64,000 nucleotides of DNA from Glycocaulis sp051859565 (GCF_051859565.1 NZ_JBHYFK010000002.1:372001-436000), one strand, 5' to 3'. Shown: positions 24,524-33,845, counted from the stretch's first letter. Notes: a model not told the origin generated them from the sequence alone. Program-made: numbers and translations.

Positions 24524-25879
24524 ATGCGTTTTCTGGCCCGCCTTGCCGCCATGTTCGCCATGATTGCAGCGCTTGCGGCGCCTGCGCTTGCCCAGTCGGG
24601 CAGTCCGCTTGTTGTTACCGTCACTGACGGCAATGTCGATCCTTTCCCGATCGCGATTACCGACTTCATCGCGCAGGATACGCAAAGCGCCGAGACGGGC
24701 GCGGATATCGCACGAGTGGTGACGAACAATCTGGCCAATTCGGGCCTGTTCGCCCCGGTAGACCAGAATGCCTTTATCGAGGACATCACCAATATCGATC
24801 TGCGTCCCCGCTTTGCTGACTGGCGCATCATCAACGCCTCCGCCCTTCTGGTGGGCCGGGTCAGCATTGACGAGCAGGGCCGGCTCCTGGTCGCTTTCCG
24901 CCTGTGGGATACGGCTGCCGAGCAGCAGATCCTCGGCATGCAGTTCACATCGGTGCCGGAGAACTGGCGCCGTCTGGCCCACAAGGTGTCTGATGCCGTC
25001 TATGAGCGTCTGACCGGGGAGAGCGGGTTTTTTGACACCCGCATTGTCTATGTGTCCGAAGGTGACGGCCCCAATGGCGAGCCCACGCGCCGTCTGGTCA
25101 TCATGGATCAGGACGGAGCCAACCCGTCCTTCCTGACCGACCGCTCCTACATGGCGTTGCTGCCGAACTATTCGCCGACCAACCAGCAGATCACCTATGT
25201 GTCCTTCCGCGACCTGCAGGCGACCAGCTATCTCTACGATCTGCAGACCGGCCGTCAGGAAGCGCTGTTTGACAGCAGCAATGCGGCTATCACGGGCGGC
25301 GGCCAGTCGCTCTCGGCGCGTTTCCACCCCAATGGCCGCGAGCTGGTGATGTCGGTGGAGCGGCGCGGCCGCCACGATCTTTACGGGTTCGATTTGCGCA
25401 CGCGCGCGCTGCGTCAGCTGACCAGCAATCCGTCTGACGACACCGAGCCGACCTATTCGCCCGATGGCCGCCAGATCGCCTTTGCCTCCAACCGTTCCGG
25501 CCAGCCGCAGATCTATGTGATGAATGCCGACGGCACGGACCAGCGCCGGATCAGCTTCGGGCCAGGGCGGTACACCAGCCCGGTCTGGTCGCCGCGCGGC
25601 GATCTGATTGCCTTCATCAAGCAGCAGGGCTCGATGTTCTCGCTGGGCGTGATGCGCGCTGACGGCACCGGCGAGGAACGAATTCTCTATGACGGGTATT
25701 TTGTAGATACGCCCGCCTGGTCCCCGAACGGACGCATGCTGCTGTTTACACGCGGCGATTACTCCGCGACGGGCACGCGCTATTCAGTCTGGAGCGTGGA
25801 TCTGGGCGGGTTCAACCTGAGGCGCCTGCCGACTCAAGGCGCCGCGTCCGACGCTGCCTGGTCGCCACTTCTGGACTGA
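24524..25879 (+). CDS. tolB: Tol-Pal system beta-propeller protein TolB
   Basis: TolB is a periplasmic protein that switches between binding Pal and TolA. The 451-aa protein starts with a signal peptide (FLARLAAMFAMIAALAAPALA, cut near residue 23). An N-terminal alpha/beta domain follows, to about 165. The C-terminal six-bladed propeller is marked by repeated motifs such as PTYSPDGRQIAFASNR, PVWSPRGDLIAF and PAWSPNGRMLLF. A GACAGGAG-type ribosome site precedes the ATG. tolA is 36 bp upstream and pal 114 bp downstream. Confidence 0.97.
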   Translation: MRFLARLAAMFAMIAALAAPALAQSGSPLVVTVTDGNVDPFPIAITDFIAQDTQSAETGADIARVVTNNLANSGLFAPVDQNAFIEDITNIDLRPRFADWRIINASALLVGRVSIDEQGRLLVAFRLWDTAAEQQILGMQFTSVPENWRRLAHKVSDAVYERLTGESGFFDTRIVYVSEGDGPNGEPTRRLVIMDQDGANPSFLTDRSYMALLPNYSPTNQQITYVSFRDLQATSYLYDLQTGRQEALFDSSNAAITGGGQSLSARFHPNGRELVMSVERRGRHDLYGFDLRTRALRQLTSNPSDDTEPTYSPDGRQIAFASNRSGQPQIYVMNADGTDQRRISFGPGRYTSPVWSPRGDLIAFIKQQGSMFSLGVMRADGTGEERILYDGYFVDTPAWSPNGRMLLFTRGDYSATGTRYSVWSVDLGGFNLRRLPTQGAASDAAWSPLLD

Positions 25880-25993
25880 AACAGCGACGGAAAATAGTTC
25901 GCAAATCCATATCGATTCACCGTCAAATGTGGTGTATGGAGAACTCGGTCGTGCAGGCGTGCTGCACGGACACTATTGAGGGACATTGCTCCA

Positions 25994-26506
25994 ATGAAAC
26001 TTGCTCCGTTCGCTGCTCTGGCAGCGTGCAGCCTTCTCGTCACCGCCTGCGCCAGCCGCCCGGATGAAACTCCGGTCGTGCAGGACACCAGCACAGGCAC
26101 CACCACCACCGACACCCGTACCACGGGTCCGGTGCCCGGTTCGATCGCGGACTTTGAACAAAATGCGGGCGACCGTGTTTTCTTCGGCCTCGATCGTTCG
26201 GATCTGGATAACGCCTCGCGCGAGACCCTGCGCCGTCAGGCTGCCTGGCTTGCCCAATACCCGGGTACGCGTATCCTGATCGCCGGCAATGCCGACGAGC
26301 GCGGTACCCGCGAATACAACCTGGCACTGGGTGCCCGCCGTGCCAACTCGGTACGCGACTTCCTGGTCAGCCAGGGTGTTGATGCGTCGCGCATCTCCAC
26401 CGTCTCTTACGGCAAAGAACGTCCGACCTGCACCCAGTCGACCGAGTCGTGCTGGGCCCAGAACCGGAACGGCATCACTGTCGTAACGTCTGGCGCGGTG
26501 TCCTAG
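25994..26506 (+). CDS. pal: Peptidoglycan-associated lipoprotein Pal
   Basis: Pal anchors the outer membrane to peptidoglycan. The 170-aa protein has a lipoprotein signal (MKLAPFAALAACSLLVTAC, lipobox LVTAC with Cys19), a Thr-rich linker, and an OmpA-like domain: RVFFGLDRSDLDN, then IAGNADERGTREYNLALGAR with the diaminopimelate-binding Asp and Arg, and RISTVSYGKERP. The start at 25994 is chosen because it gives a correct lipoprotein signal; an in-frame start at 25976 adds six residues. A strong terminator follows the stop codon. Confidence 0.97.
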   Translation: MKLAPFAALAACSLLVTACASRPDETPVVQDTSTGTTTTDTRTTGPVPGSIADFEQNAGDRVFFGLDRSDLDNASRETLRRQAAWLAQYPGTRILIAGNADERGTREYNLALGARRANSVRDFLVSQGVDASRISTVSYGKERPTCTQSTESCWAQNRNGITVVTSGAVS

Positions 26507-26539
26507 TCAACGGCTTGCCCGTTGCTACTGCGGAGCTTG

Positions 26540-26590
26540 AAGGCTCGCCAGCATGACCGGCCCGGTCGTGCTGGCGAGCCTTTTGTTTTC
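26540..26590 (+). terminator. Rho-independent terminator after pal
   Basis: A 21-base arm (26540-26560) pairs with 26562-26582 with one G-U pair; the arms begin AAGGCTCGCCAGC and end GCTGGCGAGCCTT. The run TTTTGTTTT follows directly. This is a textbook intrinsic terminator that should end the tol-pal transcript before cpoB. Confidence 0.93.
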
Positions 26591-26741
26591 TACCGGGGCC
26601 TTGAGCGGGCCAGTGACAGGGGGGGCTTATGGGCTGTGCCGCAATTTCGCCCCTTGCATTCGTCACGCTGCCCACTTGACCCTGCGCGGCCAACGCGCGA
26701 TCCCGGTTATCCGGATTTTTTTGTTGTTCAGAGGTGATGGC

Positions 26742-27602
26742 ATGCGCTGGCTCGTTTCTCTCCTGATTGGTTTCGGTCTCCTTGCCGGGACCGCCCATGC
26801 CCAGTCCAGCCGGGCGCTGACGATGCGCATGGATGCCATCGAGGCGCGTCTGAACGAAATGGAGCAACAATCGCTGGCCGGTGATCCGGTAGCGGAGAGC
26901 CTGCTTATGCGCGTTGAGGCGCTTGAGCGTGAGCAGCGCAGCCTGACAGGTGAGCTGGAAACGCTCACCTTTGAAAACCGGCGCCTGCGTCAGGAAGTTG
27001 ACCGTCTCAACACCGCCATGCGGCGTATGCTGGCGGGTGAGGGAGGCGAGCTGGCCGTTACCGAGCCGGGCGATCCGCATGCGGATGCACGTGCCGCCGC
27101 CACGCGGCCCCTCAGCCTTCAGGGCAGCAATCTGCCGGCCACACGGGCAGACGCCGACGCCGCACAAGCTTCTTCCGGTGCCGCCGAATCAAGCCGCGAA
27201 CGAGCCTCCGCCCCGTCTGACCCGGACGAGGCTTTTGCCAGCGCGCGTGCGCGCCTGCTGGACGGTGACTTCGCCGGGGCGCAGGAGCGTTTTGCCGGTT
27301 TTGTTGAAGCCCATGGCGGTCACCCGATGACGGGTCAGGCCTGGTACTGGCTTGGCGAAACCCATTTTGCGCAAGGCAATTATCAGGACGCTGCCGATGC
27401 CTATATGGCGTCCTTGCGTGCGGACCGCCGCGGTGAACGCGGGCCGGACGCGCTGGTGCGCCTGGGTGCCTCGCTTCATGCGATGGATCAGAGCGGCGCT
27501 GCGTGCAACGTACTCGGCTCCTTCGGGCAGGAATATCCCAATGCCAGCGCAGAGGCGCGCCAGCGTGCCGAGCGTGAGCGCAGCCGTGCCGGGTGCCGCT
27601 AG
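26742..27602 (+). CDS. cpoB: Tol-Pal accessory protein CpoB (YbgF)
   Basis: CpoB links Tol-Pal with peptidoglycan synthesis at division. The 286-aa protein has a signal peptide (MRWLVSLLIGFGLLAGTAHA), an N-terminal coiled coil of about residues 24-90 (MRMDAIEARLNEMEQQ, VEALEREQRSLTGELE), a linker, and a C-terminal TPR domain from about 165 (AFASARARLLDGDFAGAQE, GQAWYWLGETHFAQGNYQ, VRLGASLHAMDQ). The ATG at 26742 has a GAGGTG site; a longer in-frame start at 26553 would read through the terminator stem and is rejected. tilS begins inside its last codons. Confidence 0.93.
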   Translation: MRWLVSLLIGFGLLAGTAHAQSSRALTMRMDAIEARLNEMEQQSLAGDPVAESLLMRVEALEREQRSLTGELETLTFENRRLRQEVDRLNTAMRRMLAGEGGELAVTEPGDPHADARAAATRPLSLQGSNLPATRADADAAQASSGAAESSRERASAPSDPDEAFASARARLLDGDFAGAQERFAGFVEAHGGHPMTGQAWYWLGETHFAQGNYQDAADAYMASLRADRRGERGPDALVRLGASLHAMDQSGAACNVLGSFGQEYPNASAEARQRAERERSRAGCR

Positions 27603-28885
27603 ACACTGACCTTGCTGCAGGCGCGCGCGCTGTCGCGCGCCTGTGCCCATCCGGGCCTCTGGTGCTCGCGCTCTCCGGCGGTGGCGATTCCCTGGCGCTC
27701 GCCTGCCTGATCGCAGATATGGCCCGTCAGGCTGGCCGCGATTTTCATACCTTGACCGTAGACCACCGCTTGCGGCCCGAAAGCGCCAGCGAAGCGGCGC
27801 TGACCGCCCGGCGGGCCGAAGCGCTGGGCGCGACAGCCCATATTCTGATCTGGGACGCGCCGGCACCGGGGCAGGCGGCGGCCCGGCGCGCGCGCCATGG
27901 CCTGCTGGCCGATGCCGCGCGGGGTCTGGGCGCGAACCGGCTGTTCCTTGCCCACACGGCGGACGACGTTATCGAAACACTGCTGATGCGCCTGTCGCGC
28001 AAGGAGGCAGCCTGGCGCGCTCTTGCCGCTATGGGTGAGCTGAGCGCCAGTCCGGCCTGGCCCGAAGGGCGAGGTGTCAGCCTTGCCCGCCCGCTGGTGC
28101 GGATGGCGCGCGAAGATTTGCGCCAATGGCTGAGCGCACGGGGACAGGCATGGGTGGAGGATCCCTCCAACACCAACCGCGCCTTTGAGCGTGTGCGTGT
28201 GCGGTCCGCCGCGCCGCCGCCTGCAAGTCCGGCGGGCAGGCGCCTGCTTGCGCTCAATGAGGCGGCGCTGCGCACAGATGCCCGCCTGAGGCAGCTGGCG
28301 CATCTGCGGGTCAGGGCGGGCGCTGACATCCTCCCATGGGGCGCTGTGCGGTTGAATGCGGCGAAGTTTGCCGGGGGATCGCGAGAGGTGGGCTTGCGGG
28401 CGTGCGAGGCGCTGATGCTGGCTGTCAGCGGCGAACGCGCCCTGCCGGGGCCGGACAGTGTTTCCGCCCTGCTGGATGCCCTGCTGGCAGGCATCCCGTT
28501 GAATGCTGGCGGGGTCATGTTGACGCGTGAGGGCGTGATGGGGCGCGATCCCGGCGCCGCCGCAGGCCGGGCGGACGGCCATGGCGGTGCTGCCGCGCTG
28601 CATTTGGCACCGGGCGATTGCGGCGTGTTTGATAGCCGGATGCTGGTATGCGCCGGATCAGTGCCTCTGACCGTGCAGCCCTTGCGGATGCAGAATCGGC
28701 CAGTCCCCGATGTGCCTGCCCGCTTGCGGCCATCTCTGACGGTTATCAGCGGTGGTGGCCAAAGCGTGATTGCCGGACTGGACACACCGCCCGGTGAGGG
28801 GGCAGCTGGCGCGTTGATTGCAGACCGGCTGGACGCGTTGCTGGGTGTGTCCGCATACGGCACGGCAGGTCAAAACACTGTATGA
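27593..28885 (+). CDS. tilS: tRNA(Ile)-lysidine synthase
   Basis: TilS modifies C34 of tRNA-Ile(CAU) with lysine so that it reads AUA. The 430-aa protein has the PP-loop motif LALSGGGDSLAL at about residues 24-35, VDHRLRPESASEA, and the LAHTADDVIETLLMRLSR segment with the TilS-specific motif, followed by RPL.RMAREDLRQWL and EDPSN. The C-terminal part is diverged. The only start that keeps the PP loop is the GTG at 27593, which overlaps cpoB by 10 bp. The tilS-ftsH order is conserved in many bacteria, and ftsH follows 147 bp downstream. Confidence 0.93.
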   Translation: MPLDTDLAAGARAVARLCPSGPLVLALSGGGDSLALACLIADMARQAGRDFHTLTVDHRLRPESASEAALTARRAEALGATAHILIWDAPAPGQAAARRARHGLLADAARGLGANRLFLAHTADDVIETLLMRLSRKEAAWRALAAMGELSASPAWPEGRGVSLARPLVRMAREDLRQWLSARGQAWVEDPSNTNRAFERVRVRSAAPPPASPAGRRLLALNEAALRTDARLRQLAHLRVRAGADILPWGAVRLNAAKFAGGSREVGLRACEALMLAVSGERALPGPDSVSALLDALLAGIPLNAGGVMLTREGVMGRDPGAAAGRADGHGGAAALHLAPGDCGVFDSRMLVCAGSVPLTVQPLRMQNRPVPDVPARLRPSLTVISGGGQSVIAGLDTPPGEGAAGALIADRLDALLGVSAYGTAGQNTV

Positions 28886-29032
28886 TGTGCGGCAGCTGGA
28901 CGCGCAGGGCTGGCGAAATCGTGTGCGCCGTCCAATATTGATGTTGACGTCCCACGCTGGCTGCTGCCGCGTGTCTGGCCGGGACTGACAGGACTTGAGG
29001 CGGGCGCATGGGCCCGGCGGAAGGATAAGTAA

Positions 29033-30970
29033 ATGAATTTGCGTAATATTCTGGTCTGGGCAATCCTGCTGGTTCTGCTGGCTGCCTTGTTCAACATCCT
29101 TCAGGGTCCGCGCCCGGCCGCGCAGACCAACGAGATGACCTACACGCAATTCATGGACAATGTGGAGGCGGGCCGCGTCCGCGAGGTGACGATTGAAGGC
29201 CAGTCAGTCACCGGCGAGCTGAGCGGCGGTCAGGCTTTCCGTACCGAAGTGCCGGCCGATGCGCGCGTCACCGATGCGCTGCGAGCCAATAATGTCCAGA
29301 TCACCGCGCGTGCGCCGGCCGATGGCGGCATGAATTTGTTCGGAATCCTGCTGAGCTGGTTCCCGATGCTGCTGCTGATCGGGGTGTGGATTTTCTTCAT
29401 GCGCCAGATGCAGGGCGGGGGCAAAGGCGCGATGGGCTTTGGCAAGTCCAAAGCCAAGCTGCTGACCGAGAAAACCGGCCGGGTCACGTTTGATGATGTG
29501 GCGGGCATTGACGAGGCCAAGGAAGAACTTTCCGAGATCGTGGAGTTCCTCAAAGACCCCTCCAAATTCCAGCGCCTTGGCGGCAAGATCCCTAAAGGCG
29601 CGTTGCTGATCGGCCCTCCGGGTACAGGCAAGACGCTGACCGCGCGCGCCGTCGCCGGTGAGGCGGGCGTGCCCTTCTTCACGATTTCCGGTTCGGACTT
29701 TGTCGAGATGTTCGTCGGCGTCGGTGCGAGCCGCGTGCGTGACATGTTCGAGCAGGCCAAGAAGAACGCCCCCTGCATCATCTTCATCGACGAGATCGAT
29801 GCGGTGGGCCGTTCGCGCGGCGCCGGCCTTGGTGGCGGCAATGATGAGCGCGAGCAGACGCTGAACCAGCTTCTGGTCGAGATGGACGGGTTTGAGGCCA
29901 ATGAGGGCATCATCCTCATCGCGGCGACCAACCGCCCTGACGTGCTCGATCCTGCCCTGCTGCGCCCGGGTCGGTTTGACCGTCAGGTCGTGGTGCCGAA
30001 CCCGGACATCACGGGCCGCGAGAAAATCCTCAAAGTCCATATGCGCAACGTGCCGCTGGCCGCTGATGTCGATCCCAAGGTGATCGCACGCGGCACGCCG
30101 GGCTTCTCTGGTGCTGACCTTGCCAATCTCGTCAACGAGGCGGCCCTGCTGGCCGCGCGCCGCAACCGCCGCCTCGTCTCCATGGCCGAGTTTGAAGAGG
30201 CCAAGGACAAGGTGATGATGGGCCCCGAGCGCCGCTCCATGGTCATGGGCGAGAAGGAAAAGACGCTGACCGCCTATCACGAGGCCGGTCACGCCATCGT
30301 GGCGATGAAAGTGCCGGCGGCTGATCCGGTCCACAAGGCGACGATCATTCCGCGCGGGCGGGCTCTGGGCATGGTCATGCAGCTGCCCGAGGGCGACAAG
30401 CTGTCCATGACGCATCAGGAAATGACCAGCCGGCTGGCCATCATGATGGGCGGGCGCGTTGCCGAGGAGCTTAAGTTCGGCAAGGAGAACGTGACCTCCG
30501 GTGCCGCCAGCGACATCCAGCAGGCGACACGCCTTGCCCGCGCCATGGTCACCCAGTGGGGCTTTTCCGAAGAGCTTGGACCCATCGACTACGCCGACAA
30601 TCAGGGCGATGTCTTCCTCGGCCAGCAACTGGTCCAGCAATCGCGTACGGTCTCTGCCGAAACGGCGGCCAAGATCGAGCGTGAGGTGAAAGGCCTTGTC
30701 GAGGGCGGCCTTGTTGAGGCGCGCCGCATCCTGACGGACTACAACAAGGACTGGGAAGCCATCGCCCAGGGCCTGCTGGAGTACGAGACCCTCTCTGGCG
30801 AAGAGATCACCGACCTGCTCAATGGCAAGCCGCCCGTGCGCAACACCGATGTTCCTGCCAAGGGTGAGGGGCCGTTCACGCCCGATAGCGCCGTGCCTGT
30901 CATCGACGATGAAGACGAGGACGACGTGGCGGCCCCGGGCGGAATCGAACCGAAGCCCGGTCCGGCCTGA
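29033..30970 (+). CDS. ftsH: Membrane-bound ATP-dependent zinc protease FtsH
   Basis: FtsH degrades misfolded and short-lived membrane and cytoplasmic proteins, including LpxC in many Gram-negatives. The 645-aa protein has two membrane segments (about 5-23 and 103-122), a periplasmic loop between them, Walker A GPPGTGKT at 194-201, Walker B IIFIDEIDAVG, the second region of homology with RPGRFDRQV, and the zinc site HEAGH at 416-420. The tail is acidic. A GGAAGGA ribosome site precedes the ATG. Complete and of standard length. Confidence 0.98.
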   Translation: MNLRNILVWAILLVLLAALFNILQGPRPAAQTNEMTYTQFMDNVEAGRVREVTIEGQSVTGELSGGQAFRTEVPADARVTDALRANNVQITARAPADGGMNLFGILLSWFPMLLLIGVWIFFMRQMQGGGKGAMGFGKSKAKLLTEKTGRVTFDDVAGIDEAKEELSEIVEFLKDPSKFQRLGGKIPKGALLIGPPGTGKTLTARAVAGEAGVPFFTISGSDFVEMFVGVGASRVRDMFEQAKKNAPCIIFIDEIDAVGRSRGAGLGGGNDEREQTLNQLLVEMDGFEANEGIILIAATNRPDVLDPALLRPGRFDRQVVVPNPDITGREKILKVHMRNVPLAADVDPKVIARGTPGFSGADLANLVNEAALLAARRNRRLVSMAEFEEAKDKVMMGPERRSMVMGEKEKTLTAYHEAGHAIVAMKVPAADPVHKATIIPRGRALGMVMQLPEGDKLSMTHQEMTSRLAIMMGGRVAEELKFGKENVTSGAASDIQQATRLARAMVTQWGFSEELGPIDYADNQGDVFLGQQLVQQSRTVSAETAAKIEREVKGLVEGGLVEARRILTDYNKDWEAIAQGLLEYETLSGEEITDLLNGKPPVRNTDVPAKGEGPFTPDSAVPVIDDEDEDDVAAPGGIEPKPGPA

Positions 30971-30975
30971 GGCTC

Positions 30976-31290
30976 TTGAACGCGGACTGGATAAGTGACG
31001 AAGGCGAGGGAGCGATCCTTCGCCTTCGTGTTATACCCAAGGCCTCAATGGATGCGGTCGAAGGCGTGGAAACCGGCGCTGACGGGCTGGCTCATCTGAA
31101 GGTCCGCGTGCGCGCCGTGCCGGACAAGGGCGCGGCCAACACGGCCGTTCTTAAATTGCTGGCGAAGAGTCTGAGCCTGCCGAAATCGGCGCTGGAACTG
31201 GTGTCGGGGCAGACCTCGCGGGCGAAGGTGGTGCGTATTGCCGGCCTTCCCAGCGGCGAGGTCCGCAAGAGACTAGGTGTCGTGCCCTGA
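30976..31290 (+). CDS. DUF167 (YggU) family protein
   Basis: A 104-aa small alpha/beta protein. The family motifs LRVIPKASMDAVEG, VRAVPDKGAANTAVLKLLAK and SGQTSRAKVVRI are all visible. No function is established for the family. It starts with TTG at 30976, five bases after the ftsH stop and with GAGG just upstream; the first ATG (31048) would cut into the conserved domain. It is probably read with ftsH. Confidence 0.88.
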   Translation: MNADWISDEGEGAILRLRVIPKASMDAVEGVETGADGLAHLKVRVRAVPDKGAANTAVLKLLAKSLSLPKSALELVSGQTSRAKVVRIAGLPSGEVRKRLGVVP

Positions 31291-31383
31291 GGGCCGGATC
31301 CGTGCGGCTTGGCGTTCACAAATCCGTTTGCCAGCCTTTCGCGTATAACGGCCACAACACCCTTTCATAGCCGGGAATGACCC

Positions 31384-31806
31384 ATGCCCGATCTGTCCTT
31401 GCCCTGGATGCTGGCCGCCACTGCCTCTGCAATCGGCGCCCTGATGGGATTGATGAGCCTTGCCGTGCCGCGCTGGGGCGCGAACGTAGTGCGTCTGGCC
31501 CCGGCACCCGATCTGAAGGGAGGCTGGGCGGAGTTCCGCTCCAGCTATGGCGGCGCGCTGGTACTGGCCCATGGCGCGGTATTGCTCACCTTGATGATGA
31601 GCGCTCAGGCTGGTTCTGGCGCGGTCATGGGGGCCAGTTTCGCTGTCGGGCTTTACTGGCTGGGCATGGCGATGGGCCGGGCCATCTCGATGGCTGCCGA
31701 CGCCGATCACGGCACGCGCACGCGCTACAACGCAGCCGCTATCGGGTTTGAAACGCTGATGGGGCTGGCGCTGTGCGCCCCCTTCATCGCCCATCTGGGC
31801 GGGTAG
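31384..31806 (+). CDS. Small four-helix membrane protein, unknown function
   Basis: A 140-aa hydrophobic protein with four predicted membrane segments, at about residues 8-28 (MLAATASAIGALMGLMSLAV), 55-75, 80-97 and 118-136. The charged residues lie between segments. It loosely resembles DUF4345-type proteins in size and layout, but the match is not firm. It lies 93 bp after the DUF167 gene and converges on flbY with a three-base gap. No ribosome site of note. Confidence 0.65.
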   Translation: MPDLSLPWMLAATASAIGALMGLMSLAVPRWGANVVRLAPAPDLKGGWAEFRSSYGGALVLAHGAVLLTLMMSAQAGSGAVMGASFAVGLYWLGMAMGRAISMAADADHGTRTRYNAAAIGFETLMGLALCAPFIAHLGG

Positions 31807-31809
31807 GGC

Positions 31810-32250
31810 TCAGGCGCTCTGATTGACGGCTATGGCGCCGATCTGGTTTGCCCGCGCTGATTGCGGGCCGTAGCCGGCATTTTGCGACTTCTGGCGGACG
31901 GCCTCATCGGCGATGGACTTGACCAGGCCTTCGGTGATGTCTTTGAGCGCCTCGACCACGAAGCCATTTCGCTGCACGGCAGCCTCCAGCTTCTCCACGT
32001 TTGACCGCAAGGAAGCCTTCAGAGCCGGTTCCAGTCCCGCCAGACGCTCCGGATCGCCAGCGGCCAGCTGGGTTTCGCGCCGGTAGATATTGGCCAGCTG
32101 CATCTTCTCGTCCTGAAGGTCGAAGGCCTTGTGGGGCTGGCGCGCCTCGAAATGCGCGGTCTCGGTTTCAAACAGCTCGGTCAGCCGGGCCGTCAGGCGG
32201 ATCAGCGCCGCAGCGCGTTCGGCGGGGGTGTTCGCGGCCAGTTCGCTCAT
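31810..32250 (-). CDS. flbY: Flagellar protein FlbY
   Basis: A 146-aa mostly helical protein resembling Caulobacter FlbY. Features are the N-terminal ERAAALIRLTARLTELFETE, ARQPHKAFDLQDEKMQLAN, and a second helical part with VVEALKDITEGLVKSIADE. It is encoded after cheL/flgJ-N and flgI, which is the Caulobacter arrangement. FlbY is reported as needed for normal flagellar assembly or flagellin control; its mechanism is unclear. The helical, charged make-up is like FlgN-type export chaperones, which is an inference. The start overlaps the upstream stop by one base (TAATG). Confidence 0.8.
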   Translation of the reverse strand: MSELAANTPAERAAALIRLTARLTELFETETAHFEARQPHKAFDLQDEKMQLANIYRRETQLAAGDPERLAGLEPALKASLRSNVEKLEAAVQRNGFVVEALKDITEGLVKSIADEAVRQKSQNAGYGPQSARANQIGAIAVNQSA

Positions 32251-32573
32251 TACCGGGCTCCTGCTTCCTGAAGGCGCAGAATTTCGCGGGTAAGGTCATC
32301 GGCGAGGCCAATGCCCCCTGCGCGCGCCATCACCTTCGCATATTCCTCGTTGAGCATGCCCCGGAAGGCGCTCTCGCCCGCACCGCCGCCAAACATTTCG
32401 CTCTGTGTGCTCTCGCCCATCATCTGTTCCACGAGCTGGGCAAGGAAGACCGCCTCGAACTCTTCGGCGACGCGGCGGGCCAGTTCGGCATTGCTGATGC
32501 CGCCGGTGCCGGGCAGAGAGGGTTCGCGCGTCTGGAACGCGCCCTGAACCTGGCTGGCGAGAAGATTGTCCAT
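32250..32573 (-). CDS. FlgJ N-terminal-like rod-binding protein (CheL type)
   Basis: This 107-aa protein corresponds to the rod-binding domain of FlgJ, without the C-terminal muramidase. The core is ELARRVAEEFEAVFLAQLVEQMM, followed by FGGGAGESAFRGMLNEEYAKVMA, matching the rod-binding motif. In alphaproteobacteria such short proteins (called CheL in Caulobacter) follow flgI, as here. It likely caps or scaffolds the rod as it crosses the periplasm, with a separate enzyme cutting peptidoglycan. It overlaps both neighbours by one base. Confidence 0.87.
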   Translation of the reverse strand: MDNLLASQVQGAFQTREPSLPGTGGISNAELARRVAEEFEAVFLAQLVEQMMGESTQSEMFGGGAGESAFRGMLNEEYAKVMARAGGIGLADDLTREILRLQEAGAR

Positions 32574-33673
32574 TACAGCACCTCGATCTCGGCCTGCAGC
32601 GCGCCTGCCGCCTTGATGGTCTGAAGGATGGTGATCATGTCGCGCGGGGAGACGCCCAGCGCGTTGAGCCCGTCGACCAGCTCACGCAACGACACCGTTC
32701 CGTTAAGTACGCCGAGCTGCATGGAGTCTTCCTCGGCGGTGACCTGCGTCCGCGGCAGCACAACCGTCTCGCCCTCGGAGAAGGCGCCGGGCTGGCTGGC
32801 AATCGGGGTCTCGCTTACCGTGATGGTGAGATTGCCCTGCGCGATGGCTACGGTGGACACGCGTACATTCTCGCCCATCACGATGGTGCCGGTGCTTTCG
32901 TCAATCACCACGCGGGCGCGCATGTCGGCGGCAACGCGAAGCTGCTCCACATCGGCGACAAGGCTGACCATATCACCGGCAAAGCTGGCGGGCCGGCTGA
33001 CCACGACCGTGGCCGGATCGCTGGCATGGGCGGTGCCGGTGCCGATATAGGCGTTGATGGCATCGGCCATGCGGCGCGCGGTGGTGAAGTCCGGATTGCG
33101 TAAGGCGAGCCGGATCTCGTCGCGGCTGGCCAGGTCAAAGCGCAGCTCGCGTTCGATGATCGCGCCGTTGGAGATGCGGCCATTGGTCGGCACACCGCGC
33201 GTGATGCTGGCGCCTGCGCCCTGAGCGGCAAAGCCGCCGACCGCGATGGAGCCCTGCGCCACGGCGTAGACCTGCCCGTCGGCGCCCATGAGCGGTGTAG
33301 CAATGAGAACGCCGCCTTGCAGGCTGCTGGCATCGCCCATGGCCGATACGGTGACATCCATGCGTGAGCCTTGCGTGGCAAACGGCGGCAGATGCGCTGT
33401 CACCAGCACGGCAGCCACATTGCCGGTGCGCAAATCGGCATCGCGGATATTGACGTTGAAGCGCTCCATGAGCGAGTTCAGCGACTGGCGGGTAAAGGCG
33501 GAATTGCGCAGCGTGTCGCCAGAGCCGTCGAGACCGACCACAAGCCCGTATCCGACCAGCTGGTTGTCACGCACGCCCTCGATATCGGCGATGTCCTTGA
33601 TACGCGGATTGGCGTGCGCCGGCGCAAGCAGCGCCAGACAGAGGGCAGTGGCAATCAAAATCCGGGTCAGCAT
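32573..33673 (-). CDS. flgI: Flagellar P-ring protein FlgI
   Basis: FlgI builds the periplasmic P ring around the rod. The 366-aa protein has a Sec signal peptide (ILIATALCLALLAPAHA), then RIKDIADIEGVRDNQLVGYG and VVGLDGSGD, the family start of the mature protein, and ends with LVDGLNALGVSPRDMITILQ, also typical. Length is standard. It is first in the minus-strand unit flgI-cheL-flbY. A sigma-54 promoter lies 44 bases upstream, consistent with middle-class expression under FlbD. Confidence 0.97.
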   Translation of the reverse strand: MLTRILIATALCLALLAPAHANPRIKDIADIEGVRDNQLVGYGLVVGLDGSGDTLRNSAFTRQSLNSLMERFNVNIRDADLRTGNVAAVLVTAHLPPFATQGSRMDVTVSAMGDASSLQGGVLIATPLMGADGQVYAVAQGSIAVGGFAAQGAGASITRGVPTNGRISNGAIIERELRFDLASRDEIRLALRNPDFTTARRMADAINAYIGTGTAHASDPATVVVSRPASFAGDMVSLVADVEQLRVAADMRARVVIDESTGTIVMGENVRVSTVAIAQGNLTITVSETPIASQPGAFSEGETVVLPRTQVTAEEDSMQLGVLNGTVSLRELVDGLNALGVSPRDMITILQTIKAAGALQAEIEVL

Positions 33674-33716
33674 GGCGCGCGGTTCTCCGCCTTGGGTGTG
33701 TTTCGCGTATTAACCA

Positions 33717-33733
33717 TGCGAATTCCGTGCCAA
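33717..33733 (-). promoter_or_regulatory. Sigma-54 promoter of flgI
   Basis: On the minus strand the bases read TTGGCACGGAATTCGCA. The -24 element TTGGCACG is perfect, and the -12 element TCGCA has one mismatch to TTGCW. GG and GC are 10 bases apart, as required. The predicted transcript start is near 33705, about 30 bases before the flgI ATG. Confidence 0.82.
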
Positions 33734-33811
33734 GATGGCGTCAGCTAACGCATTGATATATTTTCGTTTGACGGGAAGCGCTTGGCGGCAGAACACGCGC
33801 ATGGCGGACGC

Positions 33812-33832
33812 TGCCGGGAAGATTTTGCCGGG
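33812..33832. promoter_or_regulatory. Possible FlbD-binding (ftr-like) half sites
   Basis: Two direct copies of TGCCGGG lie at 33812-33818 and 33826-33832, 14 bases apart and about 80-115 bases upstream of the flgI sigma-54 promoter. In Caulobacter, FlbD binds ftr elements containing CCCGGCA-type cores near such promoters. The match is by resemblance only. Confidence 0.4.
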
Positions 33833-33845
33833 CGCGCGAAGCGGT

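Noticed and set aside
28886..29032. Small RNA or tRNA between tilS and ftsH
   Set aside because: No cloverleaf, T-loop bases or terminator could be found.
29204..30640. 478-codon minus-strand open frame over ftsH
   Set aside because: Fully inside a conserved gene on the other strand; no recognisable motif.
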